In this document: positions 1-5,625 of the stretch, in pieces | Layout: each line of letters begins with the position of its first letter | How positions within the stretch are numbered: position 1 is the stretch's first letter | Assembly: GCA_030600405.1 (NCBI GenBank) | Contig: JAUVMD010000083.1 | Coordinates: 1-6,284, forward strand | DNA from: Nitrospirota bacterium | GTDB taxonomy: Bacteria > Nitrospinota > Nitrospinia > Nitrospinales > Nitrospinaceae | Direction of reading: 5' to 3' | Length of the DNA: 6,284 bases | The notes under the pieces: model-generated | Database searches by the model: none | What the model saw: the letters and a program-made list of their open reading frames with translations, nothing else | Told to the model about the DNA's origin: nothing | Translations under genes and position numbers: made by a program

Positions 1-347
1 ACGGTGGTTCCGTCGCCGCTGAAGCAACGCGGGGACCCGTTGTACCAGGCAGGGTATTCATACCACTCGGGAACCATGTCCAGTCCGCGTTTTTTCCTGG
101 CAGTGCGAACATGTTCTTCAAAGGTATAGAAATCCAAAAACGCACCCGGGTGCTCCACCGGCGGCAACAAGGTCACCTCGGAAAGGTTCAGGGGGGTTTG
201 TTTCATGATTTTCCGCCACTGCATGTCGCCCTCTCGAAGGTGGTTCAGGGCCTGGGTAGTGGTCATGTGAATGAGAGGAAAAATTTCATGTCCTGAAAGA
301 ATCCCGTGTCCTTGTTCTGAACCCTTGGAGTACCTTAACAGTTTCAT
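1..347 (-). CDS. Fumarylacetoacetate hydrolase (FAH) family protein, 3' end beyond window
   Basis: This is the N-terminal 115 codons of a gene that continues past base 1. It starts at ATG 347-345, with an AGGA Shine-Dalgarno core nine bases upstream. Around residues 61-80 the protein has an LLPPV segment and then DFYTFEEHV. Asp72, Tyr74 and His79 have the spacing of Asp126, Tyr128 and His133 of mouse FAH, which are a metal ligand, an active-site residue and the catalytic base. A following MVPEWYEYPAWYNGSP stretch matches the 'PNWxxxPxxYxGxxS' region of the family. The remaining metal ligands of the family lie beyond the edge and cannot be checked. Known FAH cleaves fumarylacetoacetate to fumarate and acetoacetate in the cytoplasm, the last step of tyrosine degradation. 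The start codon overlaps the hppD stop (ATGA), which supports that role, but other FAH-superfamily C-C bond hydrolases use related substrates. Confidence 0.85.
   Translation of the reverse strand, partial: MKLLRYSKGSEQGHGILSGHEIFPLIHMTTTQALNHLREGDMQWRKIMKQTPLNLSEVTLLPPVEHPGAFLDFYTFEEHVRTARKKRGLDMVPEWYEYPAWYNGSPRCFSGDGTT
344..347 (-). promoter_or_regulatory. ATGA stop/start overlap between hppD and the FAH gene
   Basis: The TGA stop of hppD (346-344) and the ATG start of the FAH-family gene (347-345) share bases, giving the sequence ATGA on the minus strand. Such overlaps normally allow terminating ribosomes to restart on the next gene. A modest AGGA lies at 357-360, inside the last hppD codons. 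Confidence 0.85.
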
Positions 348-1474
348 TGGGAGGATTCCTGTAATTCAATCGCTTCAAACAAAGCCCGAAAGTTCCCTTC
401 TCCAAAACCAGGATGACCGCATCGCTGAATGATTTCATAGAAAAACGGCCCGGCGTGTTCTTCGTGGTAGAGCACGGAGGCGTCCTTTAAAAAGATTTGG
501 AGAAGATATTTCCCATCCTTGCCGTCCACCAGAATCCCCTGCTTCTTAAGATCATCGATATCCTCTTTCAAGTTCGAAACGTTCTGCTTCGCCAGGCGTT
601 CCGGCAGAAGGTCGTAATACTCATCGGGAGTGGTGAGAAATCCCACTCCCCTGGATCTCAGAGTTTCGATGGTATCGATCAGATGATCCACCGAGAGGGC
701 GAGATGCTGGATCCCGGCACCATGATTCCTTTCCACAAAGGTCTGGATTTGGGAATCGTTGAAATGGGGATACAGAGGTTCATTAGTGGCGAACTTAACC
801 ATCGATGCCGGATCGTACATCACTTGTGAAGACAGTCCTGTACCTTTTTTGCCGGATTGGTAATCCGGCGTGTGGAAAGAAACGCTCCAGAACTTTTTAA
901 AATCCATGACGTGTTCGAGAAAATGACAAATGGGGAATACGGTTCTGGCATTGATGGTCATGTGATCAATATTTTTATATATTCCCTCTTCGCCCGCATC
1001 CGGCAAAATATTGTCGAACATGGGAATATTCTCTCCATCCCCCTCAACTTCCAAAAACGTGAATTCGAGGAATCCTATAGGCGTAGCTATAGTGATGAAC
1101 CGATGCCGGGAATGACCCGATTCGATTTCCAGTAAGTCGTGAATAAAGGTCGCGTGATGATTCTTTAAATAATCGATGGCGCGGTCCAGGTTCTTTACGA
1201 GAAAAGTAACCTTGCGTATTCCCGGACATAGAATTTTCAAATACTGCGCGGTATAGCTGTGATGCGACAAGGGTGCCGATACCATGATCTTGATATCGTT
1301 TGCGGAAAAATAGAACGCCTTGGTTTTAAACCGGTCTTCCCAGGCGGGGGTGGAGCTATGGGTTTCCTGAAAACCCATGTTGTTGATATAAAAATTACGG
1401 CTGCGGTCGAAATAATCAACTACAAACTCCACCGAATAAACTTTTTGAATTCCAAGAACCGAAGGACTAGCCAT
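344..1474 (-). CDS. hppD: 4-hydroxyphenylpyruvate dioxygenase
   Basis: This cytoplasmic non-haem Fe(II) enzyme converts 4-hydroxyphenylpyruvate and O2 to homogentisate and CO2. It has 376 residues, a normal length for the family, and two vicinal-oxygen-chelate halves (about 10-140 and 165-350). The expected 2-His-1-Glu iron site is visible: His171 in IDHMTINAR, His257 in GAGIQHLAL and Glu347 in PFFYEIIQR. Other family hallmarks are GILVDGKDGKYLLQIF (313-328) and the C-terminal RCGHPGFGEGNFRALFEAIE (351-370), which closes over the active site. The ATG at 1474-1472 is preceded by a GGGGG run eight bases upstream, a weak Shine-Dalgarno. The stop TGA overlaps the start of the downstream FAH-family gene by four bases, so the two form a translationally coupled tyrosine-degradation pair. 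Homogentisate can also feed plastoquinone or tocopherol synthesis in phototrophs, but the FAH neighbour favours catabolism. Confidence 0.96.
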   Translation of the reverse strand: MASPSVLGIQKVYSVEFVVDYFDRSRNFYINNMGFQETHSSTPAWEDRFKTKAFYFSANDIKIMVSAPLSHHSYTAQYLKILCPGIRKVTFLVKNLDRAIDYLKNHHATFIHDLLEIESGHSRHRFITIATPIGFLEFTFLEVEGDGENIPMFDNILPDAGEEGIYKNIDHMTINARTVFPICHFLEHVMDFKKFWSVSFHTPDYQSGKKGTGLSSQVMYDPASMVKFATNEPLYPHFNDSQIQTFVERNHGAGIQHLALSVDHLIDTIETLRSRGVGFLTTPDEYYDLLPERLAKQNVSNLKEDIDDLKKQGILVDGKDGKYLLQIFLKDASVLYHEEHAGPFFYEIIQRCGHPGFGEGNFRALFEAIELQESSQ

Positions 1475-1512
1475 ATTTCAAACCCCCGGAGTAGAAGATT
1501 TATAAGGAATCC

Positions 1513-1533
1513 GGGCGCTCCGGGAGAGCGCCC
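1513..1533 (-). promoter_or_regulatory. Perfect 8-bp dyad in the hppD upstream/leader region
   Basis: Arms GGGCGCTC (1513-1520) and GAGCGCCC (1526-1533) are exact reverse complements around a five-base loop. The dyad lies 39 bases upstream of the hppD start. If transcription begins near 1590 it would be a GC-rich hairpin in the 5' leader. No U-tract follows it in the direction of hppD transcription, so it is not an ordinary terminator. An operator, an RNA-stability stem or an attenuation element are all possible. Confidence 0.5.
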
Positions 1534-1597
1534 AAAAACCTTCTGTTTACATGGTATTAGATGTTGGCGAAATAGATCAAGGTTCGTCTTTATACTA

Positions 1598-1627
1598 ATT
1601 ATAAGGCCAAAAATTACAATATCTTAA
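1598..1627 (-). promoter_or_regulatory. Possible sigma-70-type promoter for hppD
   Basis: Reading the minus strand, TTAAGA (1627-1622) is followed after 18 bases by a perfect TATAAT (1603-1598). The -35 match is only four of six. Transcription from here would give a leader of roughly 115 bases that includes the 1513-1533 dyad. Confidence 0.3.
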
Positions 1628-1660
1628 TAGATTGGCGGCGGCGGATGGGCGAAAGCCCCG

Positions 1661-1708
1661 AACCCCTTAGAAAATGGGTGATTCCAGCTTAAGAGGCATC
1701 TAAGGGTT
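1661..1708. other. Stem-loop with 10-bp bulged stem
   Basis: AACCC-C-TTAGA (1661-1671) pairs with TCTAAGGGTT (1699-1708), leaving a single bulged C and a 27-base loop. Together with the GNRA-type hairpin just upstream (1647-1658) and the GGCGG/CCGCC hairpin downstream (1752-1765), it suggests that 1640-1890 may be transcribed as a folded RNA. No known RNA family was recognised. Confidence 0.35.
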
Positions 1709-1782
1709 TATATAAATAAAGGACTTGGTGAGCCCCAAAATTTAAGGCTTTGGCGGACAGCCGCCTGAAGGTTCGACTAAAA

Positions 1783-1849
1783 TAGCATTCAAGGGGTCAG
1801 GGATTCGACCGCTCGGCGCGGGGCCAAAAAATCTCCCTCAGCTCCACCA
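1783..1849 (+). repeat. tRNA-Ala-derived 3'-half fragment with enlarged T-loop, copy 1
   Basis: From an anticodon-loop-like ATAGCAT (1782-1788) the sequence runs into TCAAG (anticodon-stem 3' strand), a GGGTC variable region, T-stem arm AGGGA (1799-1803) and T-loop start TTCGACC. It ends with T-stem arm TCCCT (1834-1838), acceptor strand CAGCTCC (1839-1845), discriminator A and CCA (1847-1849). This is the order and wording of the 3' half of a bacterial tRNA-Ala. The space between the T-stem arms is 30 bases instead of 7, an insertion of about 23. No 5' half (GGGGCTG or GGAGCTG plus D-arm) exists upstream, so it cannot be a working tRNA. An intrinsic terminator follows nine bases after the CCA, as behind a real tRNA gene. 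A second copy lies at 5208-5290. Confidence 0.6.
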
Positions 1850-1857
1850 ATTATATC

Positions 1858-1890
1858 AAGGAGTTAACTTTTTGGGCTAGCTCCTTTTTT
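1858..1890 (+). terminator. Rho-independent terminator downstream of the tRNA-like fragment
   Basis: AAGGAGTTA (1858-1866) pairs with TAGCTCCTT (1878-1886) to make a nine-pair stem with one G-T wobble and an 11-base loop. The stem runs directly into a T-tract (1885-1890). It would stop plus-strand transcripts. No plus-strand protein gene lies upstream, so it probably served the tRNA-like fragment or a small RNA. Confidence 0.75.
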
Positions 1891-2050
1891 CGTAAATTGT
1901 GCACTAGATTTCATTTGGAAGTTTCCATCCAGTAGTTCTACTGCTCCAACTTAAAAAGTGGTACAACTTATTATGGCAGGAAAGTTCGTGAATGAAAACC
2001 TGTGTTCCTCTTGATTCTCTCATTCAGGCTAGAAGGGAAGCCATTCTCTC

Positions 2051-3676
2051 ATGTCATTGCGCCGATTTTCACGCATCGGGTTCATTGCCCTATTCGTGTT
2101 CGCCGCAGTTTTTTCGGACGCATCATCCCCACCTTCGAAATTAGGAAAAATAGAATTTCCGACCTCGGCTTCCAAGGAAGCGCAACCGCATTTTCTTAGG
2201 GGCGTCGCCGCGCTACACTCGTTCTGGTATGAGGAAGCCTTGGAGGCGTTTCGTCAGTCCACTAAAGTTGATCCCAATTTCGTCATGGGCTATTGGGGTG
2301 AGGCCATGGCCCACAACCGCACCCTCCACGAGCAGCAAAATGCCCAAGCGGCCAAGGAGGCGCTGGCGAAAGTCAAGAACATCACAAAGGTGACCGCCAG
2401 GGAACGGGCCTACCTCGATGCCGTCAATCTCCTCTACGGCAAGGGTGATAAACGATCACGTGATGAGGCCTATTTGGATGCGATGGAAAAGGTCCACCGC
2501 GACTACCCAGAGGATTTGGAAGCCGCGTGCTTTTATGCCCTGTCCCTGCTTGGCGTCGCCCGAAACTCTGATAATAAATTTCGCCTTCAGGTCCAGGCGG
2601 GCGCGATAGGGCTGGATGTATTCCGTCAGAACCCCGGCCACCCCTGTGCGGCCCACTATACCATTCATGCTTTCGATCACCCGGACCTGGCGATTCTGGC
2701 GTTGCCTGCGGCCCGGCGCTATGCGCAGATCGCCCCCGCCTCGCACCATGCGCAGCACATGCCCGCACATATTTTCGTGCAACTTGGCATGTGGCCGGAG
2801 GCGGCAGCCGCAAACGAGGCCGGTTGGCGAAATTCTGTGGCCTGGGTGGAGCGCGAGCGTTTGCCCACGGGCCAGCGCGATTACCATAGCTTGCAGTGGC
2901 TTCATTATGTCTATCTCCAACAGGGGCTCTACAAAAAAGCGGATGAGGTTTTCCAACTCAAACTAAAGGATATGATGGAAGCAGGTAACGATTCGCAGAC
3001 CTTGGGTTCGGGAACCAACCGCAGGGTTGGAAAGTACTATGAACGGATGGCAGGGGCCTCGGTGTTTGAAAGGGAACGTTGGGAATTGGCCGCGACCCTC
3101 AAGGAACCCCCCGGATGGGAACCCAAAAACTACGCTCAGGCTGTCCTCACCTTTGTTCGCGGCTTTGCGGCAGCGATGCTAGGACGGGCTGACGCCGATC
3201 GCCACCTCGCCGATCTGAACGCAATCCGCAGCCAGGGCTTTGCCAAGAATTATTTCAAGCGCCCCGAGCGGCTGGATATCTGGGACCTGGAGATACAGGC
3301 AGCAATCCGGGTATCGAACAAGGATTATGAAGAAGCAATCGCCTTAATGAAAAAGGCCACGGCCATCGAAGAGAAGCTTCCTGCTCCCTCCGGGCCGCCC
3401 CGCCTTATCAAACCCACTTATGAATTGTTTGGCGAGATTCTCCTCCGCGCCGGCAAATCGAAGGAAGCGGCGCAACAATTTGCCACTTCCTTTTTGCGTC
3501 ATCCAAATCGAGCGCGGTCTCTGTTGGGCGCGGCGCGCGCCGCCGCTGACAACGGCAACAGGAAAGGGGCCGTCGAGTGGTACTCGAAACTTCTTGCCGT
3601 CTGGACGCAGGCCGATCCGACCTTGCCGGAGTTGCGCGAGGCAAGGAGGTATTTGAACAAAGAAAGTATGCCGTAA
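2051..3676 (+). CDS. Secreted tetratricopeptide-repeat protein
   Basis: The 541-residue product begins with a signal peptide: basic MSLRRFSR, a hydrophobic core at about 9-21 and a likely cut after FSDA near residue 24. The rest is largely helical. TPR-like repeats are clearest around 47-80 (SFWYEEALEAFRQSTKVDPN), 236-258, 282-305, 425-440 and 455-520. A His-rich block, YTIHAFDHPD (203-212) followed by SHHAQHMPAHIF (231-242), belongs to a family of large bacterial TPR proteins of unknown function that share 'HxxHxFxxxGxW' wording. A purine-rich AGAAGGGAAG about ten bases before the ATG may be the ribosome site. TPR folds bind partner proteins, so a periplasmic scaffold is plausible, but no enzymatic role can be assigned. 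It converges with the SUMF1-domain gene, 86 bases away. It ends at TAA 3674-3676. Confidence 0.9.
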   Translation: MSLRRFSRIGFIALFVFAAVFSDASSPPSKLGKIEFPTSASKEAQPHFLRGVAALHSFWYEEALEAFRQSTKVDPNFVMGYWGEAMAHNRTLHEQQNAQAAKEALAKVKNITKVTARERAYLDAVNLLYGKGDKRSRDEAYLDAMEKVHRDYPEDLEAACFYALSLLGVARNSDNKFRLQVQAGAIGLDVFRQNPGHPCAAHYTIHAFDHPDLAILALPAARRYAQIAPASHHAQHMPAHIFVQLGMWPEAAAANEAGWRNSVAWVERERLPTGQRDYHSLQWLHYVYLQQGLYKKADEVFQLKLKDMMEAGNDSQTLGSGTNRRVGKYYERMAGASVFERERWELAATLKEPPGWEPKNYAQAVLTFVRGFAAAMLGRADADRHLADLNAIRSQGFAKNYFKRPERLDIWDLEIQAAIRVSNKDYEEAIALMKKATAIEEKLPAPSGPPRLIKPTYELFGEILLRAGKSKEAAQQFATSFLRHPNRARSLLGAARAAADNGNRKGAVEWYSKLLAVWTQADPTLPELREARRYLNKESMP

Positions 3677-3762
3677 AATGGGAATGGGTCACAGGCCCAA
3701 ATCCTAACACAAAGTCTGGACCACTTTTCGGGGGGCAGGTCACAGGTTCTTGCGGGATTCTT

Positions 3763-5124
3763 TTAAGGTTGGGATTCGGTAGCAGATGCTTTGATATCGG
3801 CGGCACAGCGGAAGCCGACGCCTTCGTCGCGATAATCGAGCCAGAGTCCAGCTCGGTTGGCCGAGCGCAGGTAATTCGGGTTGTTCAGCCAGCCTCCCCC
3901 CCGGATCACTTTATAGTCTTTGGGAAGGGGCCCCTTGGGGTTTTCCTTGGGACTGGATCGATAATAACTTTCCTCCATCCAATCACTCACCCACTCGGAG
4001 ACGTTGCCGGCCATGTCATAAAGACCGAAAGGATTTTTGGGGAACGATCCCACTGGAGCGGTGTATTTGAAACCATCGTCGACTTGAACGATGCGTGCAC
4101 CCCTCGGACAATTACGATCGCAGAAATTACCGAATTTCCCGCCGATCTTTTGGCCGACGTAAAATGCCGTGGTGGTGTCGCCCCGGGCGGCGTATTCCCA
4201 TTCCGCCTCGGTGGGCAGGCGCTTGCCTGCTTTTTTACAGTAATCATCGGCTTCCTGCCAGGTGACTCTGTCCACAGGCAAATGCAGGCCGACAAAACGG
4301 GAAGGATTGTCCCCCATCCTGGCCTCAAACGCTCTTTGAACCACCTCATATTGGTCGATTTTGAAGGGTGACAAACACACCTCGTGCACGGGTTTTTCGT
4401 CGTTATGGCCCTTATCGCTTCCCATCATGAAACAACCTCCTTTGAGAGCGACCATTTTTTCGACTGTTTCTCCCGTCCCGGCAGCGGCAATAATCTTCTT
4501 ATGCACCCGTTTTAGAAAATCCCTCATCTTTTCCTGAGTCCGGCGCGGAACCCCGATGTATTTGATCTTTGCCTCGGATTTGGGAATCAATCGCATTTTC
4601 CCGGATTTTTTGAAAAACAGGCGGTAATGGGGAACGGGTTCCTGGACGGGTTGCTTCAGGAATTTGTCCATTGGGTTTGGTTGCTGTTCGGATTTGGGCT
4701 TGGGAAACATCATCACCGTTTCATCCACCACGGACGCCTCCAAAGGTTCGGTTTCCCCTTCCAGGTAAACCAGCACCTGCCGTCCGCGGGCTTCCGGCAT
4801 GTCCAGAATCTGCTTGGCCAGGTTTTTCGCCTCCTCGTATTTTTCCAGTTTTTCTTTTATTTCAGCCAATGAAATGATAATACGATAATTGTCCGGTTCC
4901 ATCTCAAGGGCTTCGGTGAATATTTTTTCCGCCGACGGCAAGTTTTTTTCAAGGAGGGCCTGGTCTCCTTGGTGGATGAGATGAGTGACCTCATCGGCAA
5001 AAACGGCTACCGGTCCCAGGCACAACCAAACAATATAAATCACCTCAAAAAGGATTTGGAGTGGGTCTCGGTTGACAGTTGGGAGTGTATCCATGAACCG
5101 GATTCCGAAAAATGGATCAAACAT
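3763..5124 (-). CDS. Exported TPR + SUMF1/FGE-fold domain protein
   Basis: The product has 453 residues. A hydrophobic segment (about 23-43, ending PVAVFA before DEV) looks like a signal peptide or anchor. Two TPR units follow at about 48-81 and 82-115, then a linker, then a SUMF1/formylglycine-generating-enzyme fold (about 223-442). Hallmarks of that fold are GGCFMMGSDKG (229-239), PVDRVTWQEADDYC (283-296), KRLPTEAEWEYAARG (301-315), GLYDMAGNVSEWVSDW (367-382), VIRGGGWLNN (406-415) and GVGFRCA (435-441). The paired active-site cysteines of true FGE, which in human lie just after RGGSYMC, are absent: here the stretch reads GGGWLNNPNYLRSANR. Sulfatase activation is therefore unlikely, and a binding or structural role is more likely. 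Start choice is uncertain. ATG 5124 lacks a clear ribosome site; ATG 5094 (MDTLPTV) would give a more usual signal peptide and a longer leader from the possible promoter at 5141-5169. Stop is TAA 3765-3763. Confidence 0.9.
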   Translation of the reverse strand: MFDPFFGIRFMDTLPTVNRDPLQILFEVIYIVWLCLGPVAVFADEVTHLIHQGDQALLEKNLPSAEKIFTEALEMEPDNYRIIISLAEIKEKLEKYEEAKNLAKQILDMPEARGRQVLVYLEGETEPLEASVVDETVMMFPKPKSEQQPNPMDKFLKQPVQEPVPHYRLFFKKSGKMRLIPKSEAKIKYIGVPRRTQEKMRDFLKRVHKKIIAAAGTGETVEKMVALKGGCFMMGSDKGHNDEKPVHEVCLSPFKIDQYEVVQRAFEARMGDNPSRFVGLHLPVDRVTWQEADDYCKKAGKRLPTEAEWEYAARGDTTTAFYVGQKIGGKFGNFCDRNCPRGARIVQVDDGFKYTAPVGSFPKNPFGLYDMAGNVSEWVSDWMEESYYRSSPKENPKGPLPKDYKVIRGGGWLNNPNYLRSANRAGLWLDYRDEGVGFRCAADIKASATESQP

Positions 5125-5140
5125 TGTAAGATTTGAATAG

Positions 5141-5169
5141 ATTTTAAATCAGAGCCCCCCCTTGAGCAA
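5141..5169 (-). promoter_or_regulatory. Possible promoter for the SUMF1-domain gene
   Basis: On the minus strand TTGCTC (5169-5164) and TAAAAT (5146-5141) are separated by exactly 17 bases. The -10 matches five of six and the -35 three of six. Transcription would begin about ten bases before ATG 5124 but about 40 before ATG 5094, which slightly favours the inner start. Confidence 0.3.
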
Positions 5170-5207
5170 AGACCATTTTCCAAAAGAAGCTGGAAAGTGC
5201 GATTTTA

Positions 5208-5290
5208 TTGGCATTCAAGGGTCAGGGGTTCGACCACTCGGCGAGGGGCAATTTTACCACCGGGCGTTGCCCGGTCCCTCAGCCCCACTC
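5208..5290 (+). repeat. tRNA-Ala(GGC)-derived 3'-half fragment with enlarged T-loop, copy 2
   Basis: The fragment begins with a seven-base anticodon loop TTGGCAT, whose central GGC would be an Ala anticodon. It continues through TCAAG, a short variable region, T-stem arm AGGGG (5224-5228) and TTCGACC. T-stem arm TCCCT (5275-5279) and acceptor-like CAGCCCC (5280-5286) plus A follow, but CTC replaces CCA. The gap between the T-stem arms is 46 bases instead of 7. The insertion opens with ACTCGGCGAGGGGC, nearly the same as GCTCGGCGCGGGGC in copy 1, and then carries an extra perfect hairpin missing from copy 1. No 5' tRNA half lies upstream. The two copies are in direct orientation about 3.4 kb apart, with the TPR and SUMF1-domain genes between them. 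Confidence 0.6.
5259..5275 (+). repeat. Perfect 7-bp hairpin inside the T-loop insertion of copy 2
   Basis: ACCGGGC (5259-5265) and GCCCGGT (5269-5275) are exact reverse complements around a GTT loop. This is the main difference in length between the two tRNA-Ala-like copies. No T-tract follows, so it is not a terminator. Confidence 0.6.
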
Positions 5291-5297
5291 TTAGCCA

Positions 5298-5384
5298 AAG
5301 GGGCGGCGTGTTTTAGCGACAATTTTTGGCCTGCTGAAATGGGTCCGCCCCTTGTTATTTAATTTTCCTCCCCTGTAAGGGGCG
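5298..5384. other. Three complementary arms allowing alternative hairpins
   Basis: CCGCCCCTT (5345-5353) is fully complementary to upstream AAGGGGCGG (5298-5306, nine pairs). It is also complementary to downstream AAGGGGCG (5377-5384, eight pairs). The two stems would exclude each other. Nothing else ties the stretch to a known riboswitch or attenuator, and the thiolase gene is 250 bases away. Confidence 0.3.
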
Positions 5385-5550
5385 CCGCCGGTCTCGGTAT
5401 GGAAACGTGCTCAGGATCCGACGGCATTTTTTTAGGCTATATTCCTGTGTAGCGGTCCGCCACTTCTCAGCGCCACTTTTGTTTATAAGGCTCTGTGATG
5501 AAAGGGGTCGCATCATCCAAAAAACCCGTTAGAATAATACAAGAAGCATT

Positions 5551-5566
5551 TCCCGATAGTTCGGGA
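5551..5566. promoter_or_regulatory. Palindrome upstream of the thiolase gene, possible operator
   Basis: TCCCGA (5551-5556) and TCGGGA (5561-5566) are exact reverse complements separated by TAGT. The 16-base dyad is 70 bases upstream of the thiolase start, a usual position for a repressor or activator site. No T-tract follows in either direction. No recognised regulator motif was matched. Confidence 0.35.
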
Positions 5567-5625
5567 CCATTTTCGCTTGAATGCCCAAAATTCCTAATCC
5601 CTGTCAGTGGGGTGAAGGGGTGATT

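Larger units (their letters stand above)
1475..2050. other. Structured non-coding gap between hppD and the TPR gene
   Basis: I see no convincing protein gene in this 576-base divergent interval. It contains the hppD leader with a strong dyad (1513-1533), a possible hppD promoter (1598-1627), a stem with arms 1661-1671 and 1699-1708, and a GNRA-type mini-hairpin (GGGC-GAAA-GCCC, 1647-1658). It also holds a GGCGG/CCGCC hairpin (1752-1765), a tRNA-Ala-like 3' fragment (1783-1849), an intrinsic terminator (1858-1890) and a perfect small palindrome (CAGTAG-TT-CTACTG, 1930-1943). The run of stems ending in a terminator could belong to a small RNA read on the plus strand. The last 100 bases before the TPR gene show no clear promoter; a TATTAT near 1968 lacks a matching -35 element. 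Confidence 0.6.

Noticed and set aside
497..1135. Plus-strand open frames opposite hppD
   Set aside because: They are complementary to hppD, which has intact iron ligands and family motifs throughout.
1475..1849. A complete tmRNA (ssrA) gene, suggested by the CAGCTCCACCA end and terminator
   Set aside because: No matching GGGGCTG-type 5' end, no tag reading frame ending in Ala-Ala-stop, and the T-arm context fits tRNA-Ala better.
1760..1849. A functional tRNA-Ala gene
   Set aside because: No acceptor 5' strand, D-arm or anticodon-stem 5' strand is present upstream, and the T-loop is far too long.
2424..2956. Two minus-strand open frames inside the TPR gene
   Set aside because: Both are antisense to a conserved protein in GC-rich codons, with low-complexity Arg/Pro/Gly translations.
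3700..3776. Terminator stem AATCCTAAC/GTTGGGATT between the convergent genes
   Set aside because: The loop is about 60 bases, one arm lies inside the SUMF1-domain coding end, and no T-tract follows.
3577..4371. Long plus-strand open frame (264 codons)
   Set aside because: It overlaps the 3' end of the TPR gene in another frame and lies antisense to the well-supported SUMF1-fold domain; its translation shows no domain or ribosome site.
3763..4460. Formylglycine-generating enzyme (sulfatase activator)
   Set aside because: The catalytic cysteine pair expected after the RGG motif is missing.
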